This document shows positions 47,130-59,129 of a stretch of DNA of 64,000 bases, one piece after another. The stretch is from Steinernema hermaphroditum (taxonomy: Eukaryota > Nematoda > Chromadorea > Rhabditida > Steinernematidae), in contig CM059621.1 of assembly GCA_030435675.1 (NCBI GenBank), positions 5,270,001 through 5,334,000 on the forward strand. Reading direction: 5' to 3'. The position numbers and the translations under genes are program-made. Position 1 is the stretch's first letter; each line of letters starts with the position of its first letter. The notes below the pieces were generated by a model that ran no database searches, was not told the origin of the DNA, and saw only the letters and a program-made list of their open reading frames with translations.

Positions 47130-50100
47130 GGAACCCTTTATAAAATAAATCGGTAAATACTTCTCAACAGTGGTGGAAATTATGACGTTTATGATCCAAT
47201 TTTTGACTACAAAAGCAACGAGCATTTTGTAGCATTATATGGAAATGCGATTCACAGTCGAAGGAGTATAACACAGCTGTGAAACGCAAAGCACAATTGC
47301 GATTTATGGTCGGTTCTTTCCTAGTCCTAGTCATTCGAATTCACAACCAGAAATTCCCTTCACCGCTTTACTATAGCTTCGCGATGGGAGGTGACTATAG
47401 TGTAGACTCGACGCAACATCGTCTAATTGTACATGCACGCTCTGACAGACTGAATCTAGGTACTTTCTCACCTAATCACTACGGTCACGCAGCAGAAGTT
47501 GCAATTTAATCAGCGCATAACCTACTGACTTTTTCCTAAAGAGCATTAGTCAGTAGTCTTAGCACTTCTCACAACGTACTTTACCCATAATGAATGTGTC
47601 TAGCTGTTCTCGTGCAAAACAGCACGTGCTAATTAACAATTCGTTTTCAAGAGCAGATTTCAGAAACAACACGTAGGAACAGCATGAAAACACAAGCTAT
47701 CATTAACTTTGGAACAAGTGCTACTATACAAATGTCCAAGATAGAAAACTAAAAGTCGGTCTGTTCTAGGCACGGTCTATATAAACACAAAATCGCCAGG
47801 AGAAGTTCGCGTGCTAACTAGTTTGCGTGTCAGAAACATGATTGTAGTGATGAAAAAACAAATTCTCTGGGGAAAGAGTTGACCTATAGAACAAATCGGT
47901 CAAAAGGCTATGAAACATACAGAAGAGCATTCAAGTAAAAGAGGCATTTGCGTCTGACAACGAGTCGGAAATCATAAGTACATCCGGCCGGTTAAAACCT
48001 GGCAAGACCTGCTAAATATCTCTTGGAAATCACCTATCCGAATGTATTACTTTTCGCGATGACAGCGTTGGTCTAGAGTGGCAAAACAAACAGCATGATT
48101 GTTTTTTATCTCTATCATAGATCGCGTGTATCATAAGTGAACGTTTAGTCCCAACAATCAGATTACACAAATGCCTTGATGACATGCTTGTGCTTGTCTG
48201 TGATTTAAATGTTGCGTCTTCTGTGGAAGATGACTACAATTACTACGATTGTAGACCAAATCTGAGAACTTCGAGTAGTTAAGTGTTGCGATTTCTGAGG
48301 GCAAGCGTCGCCGAATGTCACAAAATAAGAGCTTACCGTTAAATGACTCATGTCTGCCATCTCGAGCGCCCCATTATTTGATTACTACGCAAAAATTAAC
48401 GAATTCCTTACATCAGAATTGCGCTACTTTTATTTAAAAAATCTTGCTGTGAGTTCCATTAAACCAGCTAACTTCTTGTGCTTTCATACTAGAAAACTAA
48501 CCTAATAATTTGAGCTTTTGTATGGGAAACTCGCGTCATTCAACGCATAATGCTCGTTGACCGGTGGACTCATTAGGTCTTTTGTGTGCACAACTGCTCT
48601 ATAACAAACCTCCTGTGAGTCTCCCTTGCTTAGCTAATTGAAATGGTAAGAGAACACTATAGCCCATTTTCCATTTTGTAGAGATTGAGAATTTATTGGG
48701 TTGCTGCATTAAAAATGTCACAAATGATAAACATTGTCTATTTTCGCTGTGCTAACTCCCAGGGTCAAACAGATGGACGTGTTGTTGAGTACAGCTAACT
48801 GTCACTCCACGTTGTGATTTGTCACTTATTCACCGCATTCCTCTTTATGTTACAGGTCTATTTTGACTTGACCGTCATTTTTTGGCACCTCGAGATGGCG
48901 AAATTCGAAGTGATATACGGGCTGCCTATAGTAGTAATTGTCTGATCGACGGTGGCTGCCTTCCACCACGTGCATCCTTGAGGCCAACCTGCTGAACTCC
49001 CTTATCGCTGTTCCCGTCATATATCAAAACATGAGTTAATCTCAAAAAGATGGTCTTATCGGATTACCATATTCTGTTATCGCCAGCGTTTTCATATGAT
49101 GAAGTGCTGTAAGAAACAATGGGGATAGCTATCGCTGACAGCTACCAGTCTTGACAGCTCCGCACATTTATTATAGATGCGTGGATAAATATTCTGGGGC
49201 TCAATCTTCGTACGACCACCATGTCCACATAGTGACTCCACGAGCTCTTTTCTACTTTACATAAATAGAAGCCAAATATTAAGAAAACCGCACCTCTGGA
49301 ATGATGCCTGAGACCTGACATTTTCAAGTTTACCCCTAGAATCGCTCTACACTTCAGGCTGAGAGATTCCCTTTTTGCTGCTTATCCTGCCCTATTTTAG
49401 TTGTTTCTAACCCTCGCCTGTGTTTACCCGTAAGTGACGACATCACAGGAAACCACTCAGAATAAGACAAAGAGATCGAAAATCGGAACAAAACATATTT
49501 TGACCCCAAATCTCGTATTTTCTTTAAACGCAGCATCCGGCTTTTGCCCGAGAAGTAGACTGTAGTTGATCGTACGAATGTGAATGCCTTGAGTGAGATC
49601 TAGACTACTGATGTTAATAAACTGCAATTGTAATTGTGTAATGTTTTCAATGCAGCAACCCAATAGTTAACGAGATTGTACGATACCAGTAGTCGTACAT
49701 ACGTGTTTGGAATCAGCTTGGGAGAATTAAGTGACCACAAGCAAGCATGGGTCTGCTAAGATCTAGCACCATACAATGTGAGTTTCGAAATTTTCTGTGA
49801 CTAGCTGCGGATCTATTATCGAACAGTTGCCAGAATGGGAGAATCGTTCAGAACGTTCAGAACGAAATAATGTGCTCCAAGGACGATTGCGGTGGCCAGT
49901 TTACGCTTCAAAAACACCGGTATCGTACCTTTGGTACGATGCCGGTGTTGTAAGGCTTAAAGTTCAGCATTCTCAGCATGCGTCTGCTTTCCTCATTTAT
50001 GTGGCGCAGTCAGGACTGCGATATCGGTTCGAAGTGGGTCATTCGGCAACGCTTCCCCCATTCCAGCAACTGTTTCATAATAAAGCCTTAGGTGCTTCTC

Positions 50101-50730
50101 AATATGACAGCCAATGACAGCCATACACGATAAGAATGTCCATGTAATTGCAATTCCAATGTAGCTCATTTAAATGGTAACATAAGGAGTTGAGCAAATT
50201 CCATTTTACATTTACATATGAACTATTTATAAGTGGATTATTCACAGAGGATATATATGATCAGTTTGAACTCATGTTTCTATTTAGTAACAAATATTCC
50301 ATTGTCACAAAACAGCAGTTCAAAACAAGTAGTGTTTCAACTTCCGTCATTTGTTAGTTAGAAATATCTCATGTTGATATTGATCTATTAGCAATGATAA
50401 TTGTATCAATTGACCGTAGTTTAATTGTGTTAGTGGTGCTCACCTCTTTGTCGCTAACATGTTATTTCGTACTAAACGTGAGTACCATTCCGTAGTCTTA
50501 TAATAGGTACACGCCGTTTTTGGACCATATGTATGCGGGCATATCTCTGAATGATACTTGAGTTTAGTCTTACTCCTAGCAGTGCATCTTCAGAATTCAG
50601 AGAATGAGCGGCTGAGATAACATCCGTTCCGGAGACTTAAGCTGGAAAAGTGCAACGTCCATACGTTTTTTCGACGCCCTAGGTTCGAGTCTTTGGTCTC
50701 ATTGTAATATAGTGGTGCTCTTCAAGGTAG
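47130..50730. other. Gene-poor stretch
   Basis: Nothing supported except the compact hairpin at 49913-49949. ORFs near 47279-47509 and 49797-50117 lack any protein-like features. Confidence 0.35.
49913..49949. repeat. Compact 17-bp hairpin with TTT loop
   Basis: AACACCGGTATCGTACC, loop TTT, then GGTACGATGCCGGTGTT. The arms pair at 16 of 17 positions, and the odd one would be a G-U pair in the RNA of one strand. It is too short for a miRNA precursor and is not next to a recognised gene. Confidence 0.7.
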
Positions 50731-50732
50731 GA

Positions 50733-51346
50733 GGTCTTTCATTTGTGTTCCCAGTGATCGGTCGGGTCGTCCACTCGCTCTTTCTGAGGCTGTCTGGGGC
50801 CGACTGAGTTGAGTGAGCGGTCGTTTTCGGCCGTCATTGTTGGTTGCATAGTGATCGCCCCGGCTCCCAGAAGGCCTGGAACACCAGGGAGCCGTAGTTC
50901 CAACGTCTTGCCAAGAAGCCCGTCACTGCCGCCCGACTCCACCCGCGCCGCCAGAGAAGCCGAAGAAGCGTTACAACTCCGAAGTCTGTGCCGCCAGCTG
51001 CCTTGATGGTTCCCGGTTTGCCCGTTGTGCTCCACCGACGCGTTTCGCCCAGATGCCGTTCTTCGCCCGTGCTGCCCGCGGAAGCCGCCGAAGAAGCTTC
51101 TCAACTCCGACGTCCGCGCTGCCACCCGAGCTGAAGATGGGCTTGCTGTGTTCCACCGTCTCCGGGGTCAACTTTTCGCCTCTCTGATGCCCGCGCACAC
51201 TGATGGGATCGTCGCCTTCTACTCTGATGCTGTGCCCTGCGCCGAAGCCAGAAGACCGACGACTACGGAGTGACAATGTGGTTTTTGTGCATATATATGA
51301 CGTCTCGCAAGGCGTAAGCCTTAGATACGAGAAATAAACTCGTAAC
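50733..51346 (+). repeat. R1 dispersed repeat, full-length copy
   Basis: The reference copy. It starts TCTTTCATTTGTGTTCCCAG followed by GATCGGTCGGGTCGTCCACTCGC, then GAGTTGAGTGAGCGGTCGTT, CCCAGAAGGCCTGGAACACC, CCGTTGTGCTCCACCGACGCG, CACCGTCTCCGGGGTCAAC and CCCGCGCACACTGATGGG. It ends GACGTCTCGCAAGGCGTAAG and TACGAGAAATAAACTCGTA, a small hairpin with AATAAA in its loop. ORFs of up to 128 codons on the minus strand are not conserved. Confidence 0.85.
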
Positions 51347-51541
51347 TTCAAGGTAGTGCGCTATCTTCTATTGCCATTGTATGGACTAGTTTCCCAGCAA
51401 ACCTGCGATACAAAGTTGCGGTTGGGAGTGTGCGCCTTCGTTCATAGAACACATATCTGCAACAAAAGACGCTGTTTACGTGTCGTGTGAAGCAAACTCT
51501 CTGAGAACGGAAACGTTATTCTAACTATTCTAACAGGTGTC

Positions 51542-52746
51542 ATGAGTGCCTGTGGAAACGGCACCTTCGTCTTTGGATGCGAACTGCAGGGGAAAGGAGT
51601 TACCGCTCAAGAAGACACCATAATTGGAACCACCATATGGATTGTGAGGTCTTATCACCTGTTTTATCTATTTTCGTCCTTTTCAGCTAGCATCAGCTGC
51701 AGTTCTACTCGGCATTTACAACATGTATCTTATAAAGAAGATCCCGATATTTCACAATTCCTTCGGATGGTTCTGGGCGAGCAGGACCGTCGGCGAAATT
51801 GGTAGCAATGCTGTTCACGTTATCTACTCGGGTCCTGTTACCTTTTTGTAGGATGACTTGTTAATCTATGTTATTTTCCTATGTTTTTAGACAGTTGAAC
51901 AGTATCCCACCCGTAACGGGAATTGTCATCTTCACAATCGGCTACTTTTTCGCATGTTACGCCTGCGTTATGCACCAAGTGGTCTCCCTAAATCGAATGC
52001 TGGCTGTTTGTGCGCCGCTGAGATACACCACAATGTTCAAGAAATCCACTTGTATTATTCTTACGGCCTACTGTGCAATCATCGTTCTCGTCGCGATGTC
52101 GCTGTATTTGATAATTCCCTGCAACATGGTCGGATACAGCCCTCAGCTTTATGAGTACGTCTTCGTCAAGTGTAGCCCTGACATTGACAGGGACTATTCA
52201 CTCGTGGGGACTGTAGTTAATCGCTTCTGTTTTGTTGTGTGCTTCTCGACTGTTATCTCCGATCTGGTCACACTTAGCAGGATTATTTGGATGAAGAGGG
52301 TAAACTGATGTTCTTTGGGGACTTTTGACAAAGATGAGTTTAGAAAGGACAGCTTGGAAAGTCCAACGTAGCGATGCGCAGAAATGTCCGATTCTTCTTC
52401 CAGGTAGACACATTGAACTTTCCCTCAGCATTCTCTCCTTCAGACTTCCATTCAAAACTTCACCATGATGATAGCCCTCACCATGATCGTCGTCGTCAAC
52501 AACCAGCCCTCGCCCAACGGCATCTACATGAACGTCCTCGGATTCATCACGATCATCATAACCCACATCAACAACGCGTAAGAAGACTTAGCCGATTGTA
52601 CAACATTGCACAGTAATTTTAGATTAGCATTGATTCTTTTCAATCCGGAGGTCCGTGCTCGGTTTCAAATCCATGTCGCACCCCATATGCTCTCTTCGTT
52701 CTTCTCCGCAAGCAATATATTTGCAGGTCAGGCAACAGTCACTTAA
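51542..52746 (+). CDS. Srx-type 7TM chemoreceptor, copy A, intact
   Basis: Six exons (51542-51643, 51687-51847, 51891-52299, 52344-52403, 52444-52577, 52623-52746) encode 329 aa. The TM3 region has MHQVVSLNRMLAVCAPLRY, the family's NR-x-x-AV-x-x-P-x-x-Y signature. YSPQLYEYVFVKC lies in the second extracellular loop, and LILFNPEVRARF closes TM7. Srx proteins are nematode chemosensory GPCRs, mostly orphan. Introns are 39-45 bp. CTAACAG five bases upstream of the ATG suggests trans-splicing. The last 260 bp before intron 5 are almost identical to copy B at 56120-56398, introns included, while exons 1-3 differ at many sites. Confidence 0.92.
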
Positions 52747-52759
52747 CATTGTCGAATAA

Positions 52760-54440
52760 TTATTAATTAATTACATTGTTGGGCGTTTATGTGCATTATC
52801 ACTGGAAATGAGATAAAAATGAGATACAACGCATGATCTGATAGTGTTATAAATTCAGATTTTCAAGTTTCAGGTAGAATAAGAAATCAGTGACCTGCCC
52901 CTGCCGAACGCCATCAAGCGTGTTATTTGAAACGTATTTTCATTCTGATTTGAAGATAAAATTACTATTATTTATCAAGTAGCTTTTGTGAATATTACGA
53001 CAATGAAGAAAAGTTATCATTATCGTAGTGAACATTGCTGTTTCGCAAAAACAAACAAAGCTTTGCGACAATTCTAAGATCGCTTTCACTGCTTGGTTGA
53101 AGCCTACTTGAGGGACAAGGTGTGATCTTGCTGCTTCAAGTCTTGGTGCAAATACAAATTCAATTAATCAAATTTGCTATATAAAAAGCCATAGTAACTC
53201 TATGCATAGATATAACCATCGTCGGATCTCATTGAAAGGAACTCCTTAGCTGTTTGTGACCACTACCCACTCTCAGTAGAGGTGGATACCTAGAAACGTT
53301 TCTAGATGATCTTTGTTGCATTGTAGATGTATGATTAATATGTACGACAACTAGAGACAAAATGTTGTCTGATGGCGACATTTTAACAAAAGATTCTGGC
53401 ATGCTTCTCATAATGACTCATAGTCGAATTTGTACGCTACAAAGCGGGGAACCTTAATGAAAAAAAACACCTGAAGCTGGTGCCAACATCAGCATCTTCC
53501 GATGCCCGAGACTTGACGGCGAAGAGCGATGCCATAGAGCGAGAAGGAGTTTGTACACACTTGACTGGTGGTGCTGGGTTTAACGTGGGTTCAACGTTGT
53601 GAAAGTTCATGACATTGGGCTTCCACAATGTGGCACCCATATGTTCTACGCCAACAAATTTTAACTTGTCACAAACAAGCAAACACTGGCTATCAATGAT
53701 GATTAACACGAGAATGTGGTCCAAAATTTGATCACTTATTCATCTTTCTTCATTTTTCCGTTAACTACGCAATTTTACCACACCGCCGAATCTTATGTTC
53801 CTCGACTCGAACGAAAGATTAATCCTCAAATCGTTCTATGAAACACTATCTTCTTTTGACTGACTTTTAATCGGAAATCAAACAATGACGTCGATTCGGC
53901 CAACTTTTGAAGAGTTCGAACTTTCGAACAATTTGTTGCTGTCGAATGAGTTCTTTTGTCAGCCAGATGGATAAGTTCAAAGATAGTGAATGGACTTCCT
54001 ACACACTTTTATGTCACTGAGAACATCATACTTCTGATGATCTTTCAGTTCAGCAAAAAAAAATGTTGTATACCGCTTATCTGAGTGATGCATGAAGGTC
54101 AATTTAATCGCACTTAACTGCCACAGTGTGGGTCAGATAAATTGAAACATGATAAATTGAAACATGATAAATTTACCACAATTTACCACGGCCCACCCTG
54201 TGCTACGTACATGTTTTCAGATCTCCGTTGCTTCTTGTCTATTTCGGTTCTCATGCTGCCCTATTCTTAGCTGTCAATTCGAAAAGGTCATCTAAAATAA
54301 TGGAGCTCTCCGTAAACTCCATGTAATGTGGCATATGCAAAGGATACGCGAAAATACGATTTTTTTGTGAGAAAGTCAGTTGTAATAGTCGCATAAGTTC
54401 AAGATTATTTCCATTTTGAACAAGTCGTTCGGGTGCTTCT
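52760..54440. other. Spacer between srx copy A and the srx remnant
   Basis: No gene supported. The minus-strand ORF at 53437-53724 has no recognisable features. A local tandem of GATAAATTGAAACAT occurs at about 54137-54170. Confidence 0.35.
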
Positions 54441-54464
54441 CGGATTGCCGAACGATCGTATAAA

Positions 54465-54770
54465 TCGTTTTATTTGATAATTCCCTGCAATATGGATGAA
54501 CTCAGCTTTATGAGTACGTTTTCGCGAAGTAGGGTCTTGACACGGAACGTGACTACGCAACTATGGTTACGATAGCTAGCCGCTGTTATTTTGTTGTCTG
54601 ATCGTTGAGTGTGTTCTCCAATCCTGTGGTGCTTACCAGGATAACATGGTTGAAATAAGACTTTAATTTTCCTTTCATAATGACCTGTATGGGATAATTT
54701 AGGATGACTTGAAAAAACAAACGCCTAAATGCGGCGCAAATAGATTCTTCTTTCAGGTAAGCAGACCCAA
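54465..54770 (+). pseudogene. Degenerate Srx chemoreceptor fragment
   Basis: Resembles exon 3-4 of the flanking srx genes: TTTATTTGATAATTCCCTGCAATATGG, CAGCTTTATGAGTACGTTTTCGCGAAG, GTTATTTTGTTGTCTG and TTCTTCTTTCAGGTAAGCAG align with copy A at 52105-52400. Frameshifts and several stops (for example in GATAGCTAGCC and GTTGAGTG) break it. It is the middle of a former third tandem gene. Confidence 0.75.
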
Positions 54771-54999
54771 GATGCTTTTTTACCGATAATCACTCGACAG
54801 AAGACATAAGACATAGGCACACAATCCTTGTGGTATTCAGGGGGGATTCCAGCTGGAACAAGAAGGGTTCTGGATGTGCTGCGTCAGTACTGGAGTTCTC
54901 TTATCAGTCCGGTCTGAAATGTATTCCTCTTCCGATACTCTCTTTTAAAGCGAAACTTCAACATGAAAGCCAGTTCATAATGTTCCGTCCATTTCAGAA

Positions 55000-55090
55000 A
55001 GTCTGAATGGTCTAAAAAGTCTAAAAAGTCTAAAAACAAACGCCTAAATGTGGCACAAATAGATTCTTCTTTCAGGTAAGCAGACCTAAC
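55000..55090 (+). pseudogene. Second copy of the srx exon-4-like remnant
   Basis: CAAACGCCTAAATGTGGCACAAATAGATTCTTCTTTCAGGTAAGCAGACC repeats 54718-54768 with few changes, so part of the decayed srx was itself duplicated by a tandem event of about 310 bp. A short GTCTAAAAA triplet repeat precedes it. Confidence 0.65.
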
Positions 55091-55248
55091 TTGTTCTTTA
55101 ATGCTTTAATACCTTTAATGCTCACATATTCCTCTTCGGACACCTCCTTGTAAAACAAAACTGCACCGTGAGAGCCGTGATCATGGTCAGCGAAGAAAAA
55201 TTGTTGACATCTAATGTAACCTATCAACACTATTGCAAAAATGCGCAT
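55072..55248 (-). CDS. Candidate small secreted protein beside the srx remnant
   Basis: A 58-aa ORF: signal-like MRIFAIVLIGYIRC, then QQFFFADHDHGSHGAVLFY (His/Asp-rich), then KEVSEEEYVSIKGIKALKNK, a charged amphipathic stretch. A diverged second copy of part of it lies at about 54915-54965 (the reverse complement of CTCTTCCGA-type sequence), so the unit was duplicated. It overlaps the srx remnant on the other strand, and its stop codon lies inside the old splice donor. It could be a young gene, or a decayed exon of an older one. Confidence 0.4.
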   Translation of the reverse strand: MRIFAIVLIGYIRCQQFFFADHDHGSHGAVLFYKEVSEEEYVSIKGIKALKNKLGLLT

Positions 55249-55363
55249 TCCGATAATGAAACGGATGGAGACAATAGATGTTATTCTCACCGAGTGTGAA
55301 AACAATCTTAGATGCTTTATTTAAACATAATCGTTCATCGTAGTCGTAGCATTGCGAGTAAAC

Positions 55364-56569
55364 ATGAGTTCTTGTGGAAACGTTTCGTTCGTATTCGGCT
55401 GCGAACTGCAAGGAAAAGGATACGTTACTCAAACGGATACAATCGTTGGGTCCCTTATCTGGCTGGTAAGTGAGATATATGTCCCTGATTGTACTGAAAT
55501 ATTTCAGCTAGCCATCGCTGCTGTATGTCTTGGCATCTACAATGTGTACCTCATTAAGAAAATCTCCATATTCCACAATTCATTTGGATGGTTCTGGGCC
55601 TGTAGAACAGTGGGAGAGATAGGAAGTAACGCCGTTCATGTGATCTACTCAGGACCGATCACCTTGCTGTATGGTTCTTTGGTCTCTATGCTCAGTAGCG
55701 CTTCACTTCAGACAATTGAACACCATTCCACCAATGACCGGGGTGCTGATCTTCGTTGTGGGGTACTATTTCGCGTGCTATGCCTGTGTCATGCATCAAG
55801 TAGTCTCGCTGAACCGAACGATTGCAGTTTGCGCACCTCTACGATACACCACATTGTTTCGGAAGACTGTATGTGCTATTCTGAGTGGATACTGTGCCGT
55901 GGTGGTGTTCATTGCCATATCGCTTTACCTACTCGTTCCCTGCAACATGGTCGGATATAGTCCGCAGCTCTATGAGTACGTTTTTGTGAAATGTAATGCT
56001 GAAGCGGAGAGAGACTATTCGATGGTGGGAACGGTGATCAACAGGACCTGTTTTGTTGTGTGCTTCTCGACTGTCATCTCCGATCTAGTCACACTCAGCA
56101 GGATTATTTGGCTGAAGAGGGTAAACTGATGTTCTTTGGGAACTTTTGACAAAGATGAGTTTAGAAAGGACAGCTTGGAAAGGCCAACGTAGCGATGCGC
56201 AGAAATGTCCGATTCTTCTTCCAGGTAGACACATTGAACTTTCCCTCAGCATTCTCTCCTTCAGACTTCCATTCAAAACTTCACCATGATGATAGCCCTC
56301 ACCATGATCGTCGTCGTCAACAACCAGCCCTCGCCCAACGGCATCTACATGAACGTCCTCGGATTCATCACGATCATCATAACCCACATCAACAACGCGT
56401 AAGGCGAATTACTCAAGTACAAGACAGCGGCGTAAATCTTAGCATGGCGCTGATCCTTTTCAACCCCGAAGTTCGAGCACGATTCAGGATGCAGTTACAC
56501 GTGGCACCGTTTTCGACTGTCCTTTCGGGAACTAATGTCTTCTCTGGTGTGTTCAGTCGTGTCACATAG
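55364..56569 (+). CDS. Srx-type 7TM chemoreceptor, copy B, intact
   Basis: Six exons (55364-55465, 55508-55668, 55712-56120, 56165-56224, 56265-56398, 56443-56569) encode 330 aa. Exon lengths equal those of copy A except the last. Motifs: MSSCGNVSFVFGCELQGKG at the N-terminus, VVSLNRTIAVCAPLRY in TM3, CNMVGYSPQLYEYVFVKC, and FNPEVRARFRMQL at the end. An in-frame non-ATG extension upstream of 55364 is unlikely, because copy A starts at the same residue. Tandem orientation and shared structure show local duplication, and the identical 3' block suggests later gene conversion. Chemosensory role inferred from the family. Confidence 0.92.
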
Positions 56570-56599
56570 CAAGAATCTTCGACCATGACTGACTTGAGT

Positions 56600-57090
56600 T
56601 CGACATCATATTTATGATGTTATCTGTTTATTGTTGATACGGTGGTGCACTTGTATTGATAATGTCAGTGTTTCATAAACACCGTTTGAATTCATTAGCA
56701 TTGCACCTTGCGACCTTCCCTTGGGTGTTACTCACTTGTTTTTGGCATTTGTTTCGAATTCTCACAGTCATTGTTTTCTCTCAGAACGTTAAGTTCGAAC
56801 ATGTGATTCTTTAAAAATAGCTTTGGTCACTGTGCTCTAGCATAGACAACGCCTAAGTTATACTTACACAAAGGATTTGATCAGTGAGTTTATCATAAGA
56901 AGCATAACGCATAAATAGTATCAAGAACAGTCGTATCCAATGAGTCACTGCAAGAAATTATGAACACCATATTCAGAGGTTCAGCACACACTTCTTTTAC
57001 AATTTCGCGTTGACATACACTTGGATCGTCTCATGTCGTACAAGGCGTGATATAGAGCAACAAGAAAGGCCACACCGTGATTACTACTTC
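56600..57090. other. Intergenic stretch downstream of srx copy B
   Basis: No gene. A block at about 56733-56782 (TTCGAATTCTCACAGTCATTGTTTT) recurs at about 58246-58275 (CCGAATTTTCACAGTCATTGTTTT), so the two flanks share an old duplication. Confidence 0.4.
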
Positions 57091-57104
57091 TCTTCAATGG
57101 CAGA

Positions 57105-57325
57105 GAAATCCCGCTGCGTGAGTGTCACCCTGAAGGTCGCCGACGCTCTGAGGACCGGCGAAGACGCAACTCCCGGAGCACGGATTCATCTCTCCGAAGC
57201 AGATGCGAGCTCAGAAGCCTCCTCTGTGCCGCAAACGCCCCGAAGAGAAGAAGTTCCACCGCCATTTGCCAAGTTTTGCCAATTCGCAGCCGTGCCTGAA
57301 CTACCAAATATTCAGATTGTATAAG
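57105..57325 (+). repeat. R2 dispersed repeat, plus-strand copy
   Basis: Matches the minus strand of 2165-2515 over GAAGGTCGCCGACGCTCTGAGGACC and CTCCGAAGCAGATGCGAGCTC. The ORF across it is not conserved. Confidence 0.6.
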
Positions 57326-57339
57326 GCACATGCCGAGAG

Positions 57340-59110
57340 AAGTCCCATTTTGCCATTAATTTTCGACGGCCTTACGACGTGTATGGTTTCTTTTAAGCAC
57401 AGTATCCTACCGCAGTTGCCGGTATTCTTCTGGTTTCGGCGCAGGGCATGGAAGTAGAGCTGAATACGGTATTAGGGGCATTGATTTCGATAGTGACGGA
57501 GGATGCGAACACAGCCGTTGGGCAGTCATCTTCGGGTCGACTGATGGAGCAGGCCCCGATTGTTTCGGACTTCCACTTCTCATAGAGCCCGGATGAAGTC
57601 GAATGGTGATGAAAGTTTTCTCGGGGAGACGGTAAACTGCGGCACCGTGGTGTTCTTTGTCTTTTGAAGGCAATTTAGTTATTTATGTATATGCGCCAAG
57701 AACACACCCCTGATTCAACTCATTTCTATGAAAGTGAGCGGTGGATCCGGTCGCCACCGACACAAATGGAAGACTACTAGAGAATAGTTTGAAAACTATA
57801 ATAGCATTAGCATCCAAGTTTCTTGTTCCATTTATACGGATAGATACACTTTGTCCACACTCCAATGTATATACAGTAGCTTGATGCATGATGTGTTCAA
57901 TGTAAAACCTAACTTCCATCTCTACTTCAAATAACTACGTTACGTCACGTAAATAGTTGCATACCCTATATTTTCGAAAGTTCAACATTTCCCTTATATT
58001 GTTCCCCGTGAATAGACTGTTATTTTACCCTTTAGTCAACAATAGCATAACTTTTTGCGGACCCGTGTTCTTGAGCGCAGTTTCTCATCCTCAGGTAAAA
58101 ATACTACGGAAAGATCACATGGGTATGCGTAATACAAGCGTACTCATAATTTAGTCCGTGGAAATTTTTGAAAATAACAAATAAAAATCCGCCTCGCGAC
58201 ATTTCACGTCAAACATTATCCACTTGTTTTGTTTTTTTTCACTTTGTTCCGAATTTTCACAGTCATTGTTTTGGCATTAAAGGTGAGTTCTAACAGCTGA
58301 CCGGTTCCAAAAAACAGATTTTAGTCTATTTAACATGAGTGATAGGTATCCTAGATACAACTCACGGTTTAAATGCTTGGCTGACCAACTTTATCCTTCC
58401 TTCTTCGGGCTGATTTGAAACGATAGTCATGTGTTTTCGTAGTTGAGTGCAATTTCTGAGCATTCATAACTGTATCCAAATGCACTATTGGATTCGGTCT
58501 TTGTAATCTAAGTATTATATGTTTAAAATGTTAAATTTTTTGCATCATCTGTTTAATACGTAAAATAAAGAGCAAGCTAACATCATTCGTTCAAATGGCG
58601 AATTAAGTTTTCTATTTCTATTGTGAGTAAATATGTTTCGTGATAGTTCAATTGAAAGAGAATGAACTGCTTTTGGGTTCCATTTGTCCTTCAACTTTCA
58701 TGCGATCTTTCCTCTTCTCGCTTCTTCAGACGTAAGATCCTAGCCATTGTAGCAATACTATGTCATTGACTAATATATGTTTTCGCACTGTCATAGCCAA
58801 TACTTAAACACGAGTTCTGCCATCGCAGAAATTCCACACCATTTTGTTTTTCTGTAAAAGCAACTATCGTTACTGAATTGCTTTTTAAACCTATGAAAAA
58901 CCTAATATGATTTGTTTTTAATCCACCAATGCAGCATTTCATTTGTTTTTCTTTGTTTGTTTTTAGTTTCAATTTAAATTAAAATTAAAGTAAATTTACA
59001 ATTTACAGTGCTCTCGTCTTTCACTTGTGCCCCCAGTGAAAGTATCGCCTTAAACTTATTTTTCATGCTATTGTTTTGATTTCATGCACTTGTTTTTGGT
59101 TTGATGTACT
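57340..59110. other. Gene-poor stretch
   Basis: 57420-57650 is GC-rich and faintly R1-like on the minus strand. A detached R1-start-like TCTTTCACTTGTGCCCCCAGTG lies at about 59015-59038. No gene. Confidence 0.35.
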
Positions 59111-59129
59111 TTATAGGGCAAAGATCTGA

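Noticed and set aside
49797..50117. 106-codon plus-strand ORF spanning the hairpin
   Set aside because: Starts at GTG, has no domain or signal peptide, and the hairpin within it argues against coding.
50660..50705. GGTTCGAGTCT considered as a tRNA B box
   Set aside because: No A box at the right distance and no cloverleaf.
50739..51351. ORFs of 128 and 126 codons on the minus strand, and 82 on the plus strand
   Set aside because: They lie inside R1, and the frames are not kept in the other full copy at 59130-59697.
53437..53724. 95-codon minus-strand ORF, considered as a mariner-type transposase piece
   Set aside because: No DDE/D-region motif, no inverted repeats around it.
55352..55363. 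Upstream extension of srx copy B using a non-ATG codon
   Set aside because: Copy A begins at the residue equivalent to ATG 55364, and the extension would start at TTG.
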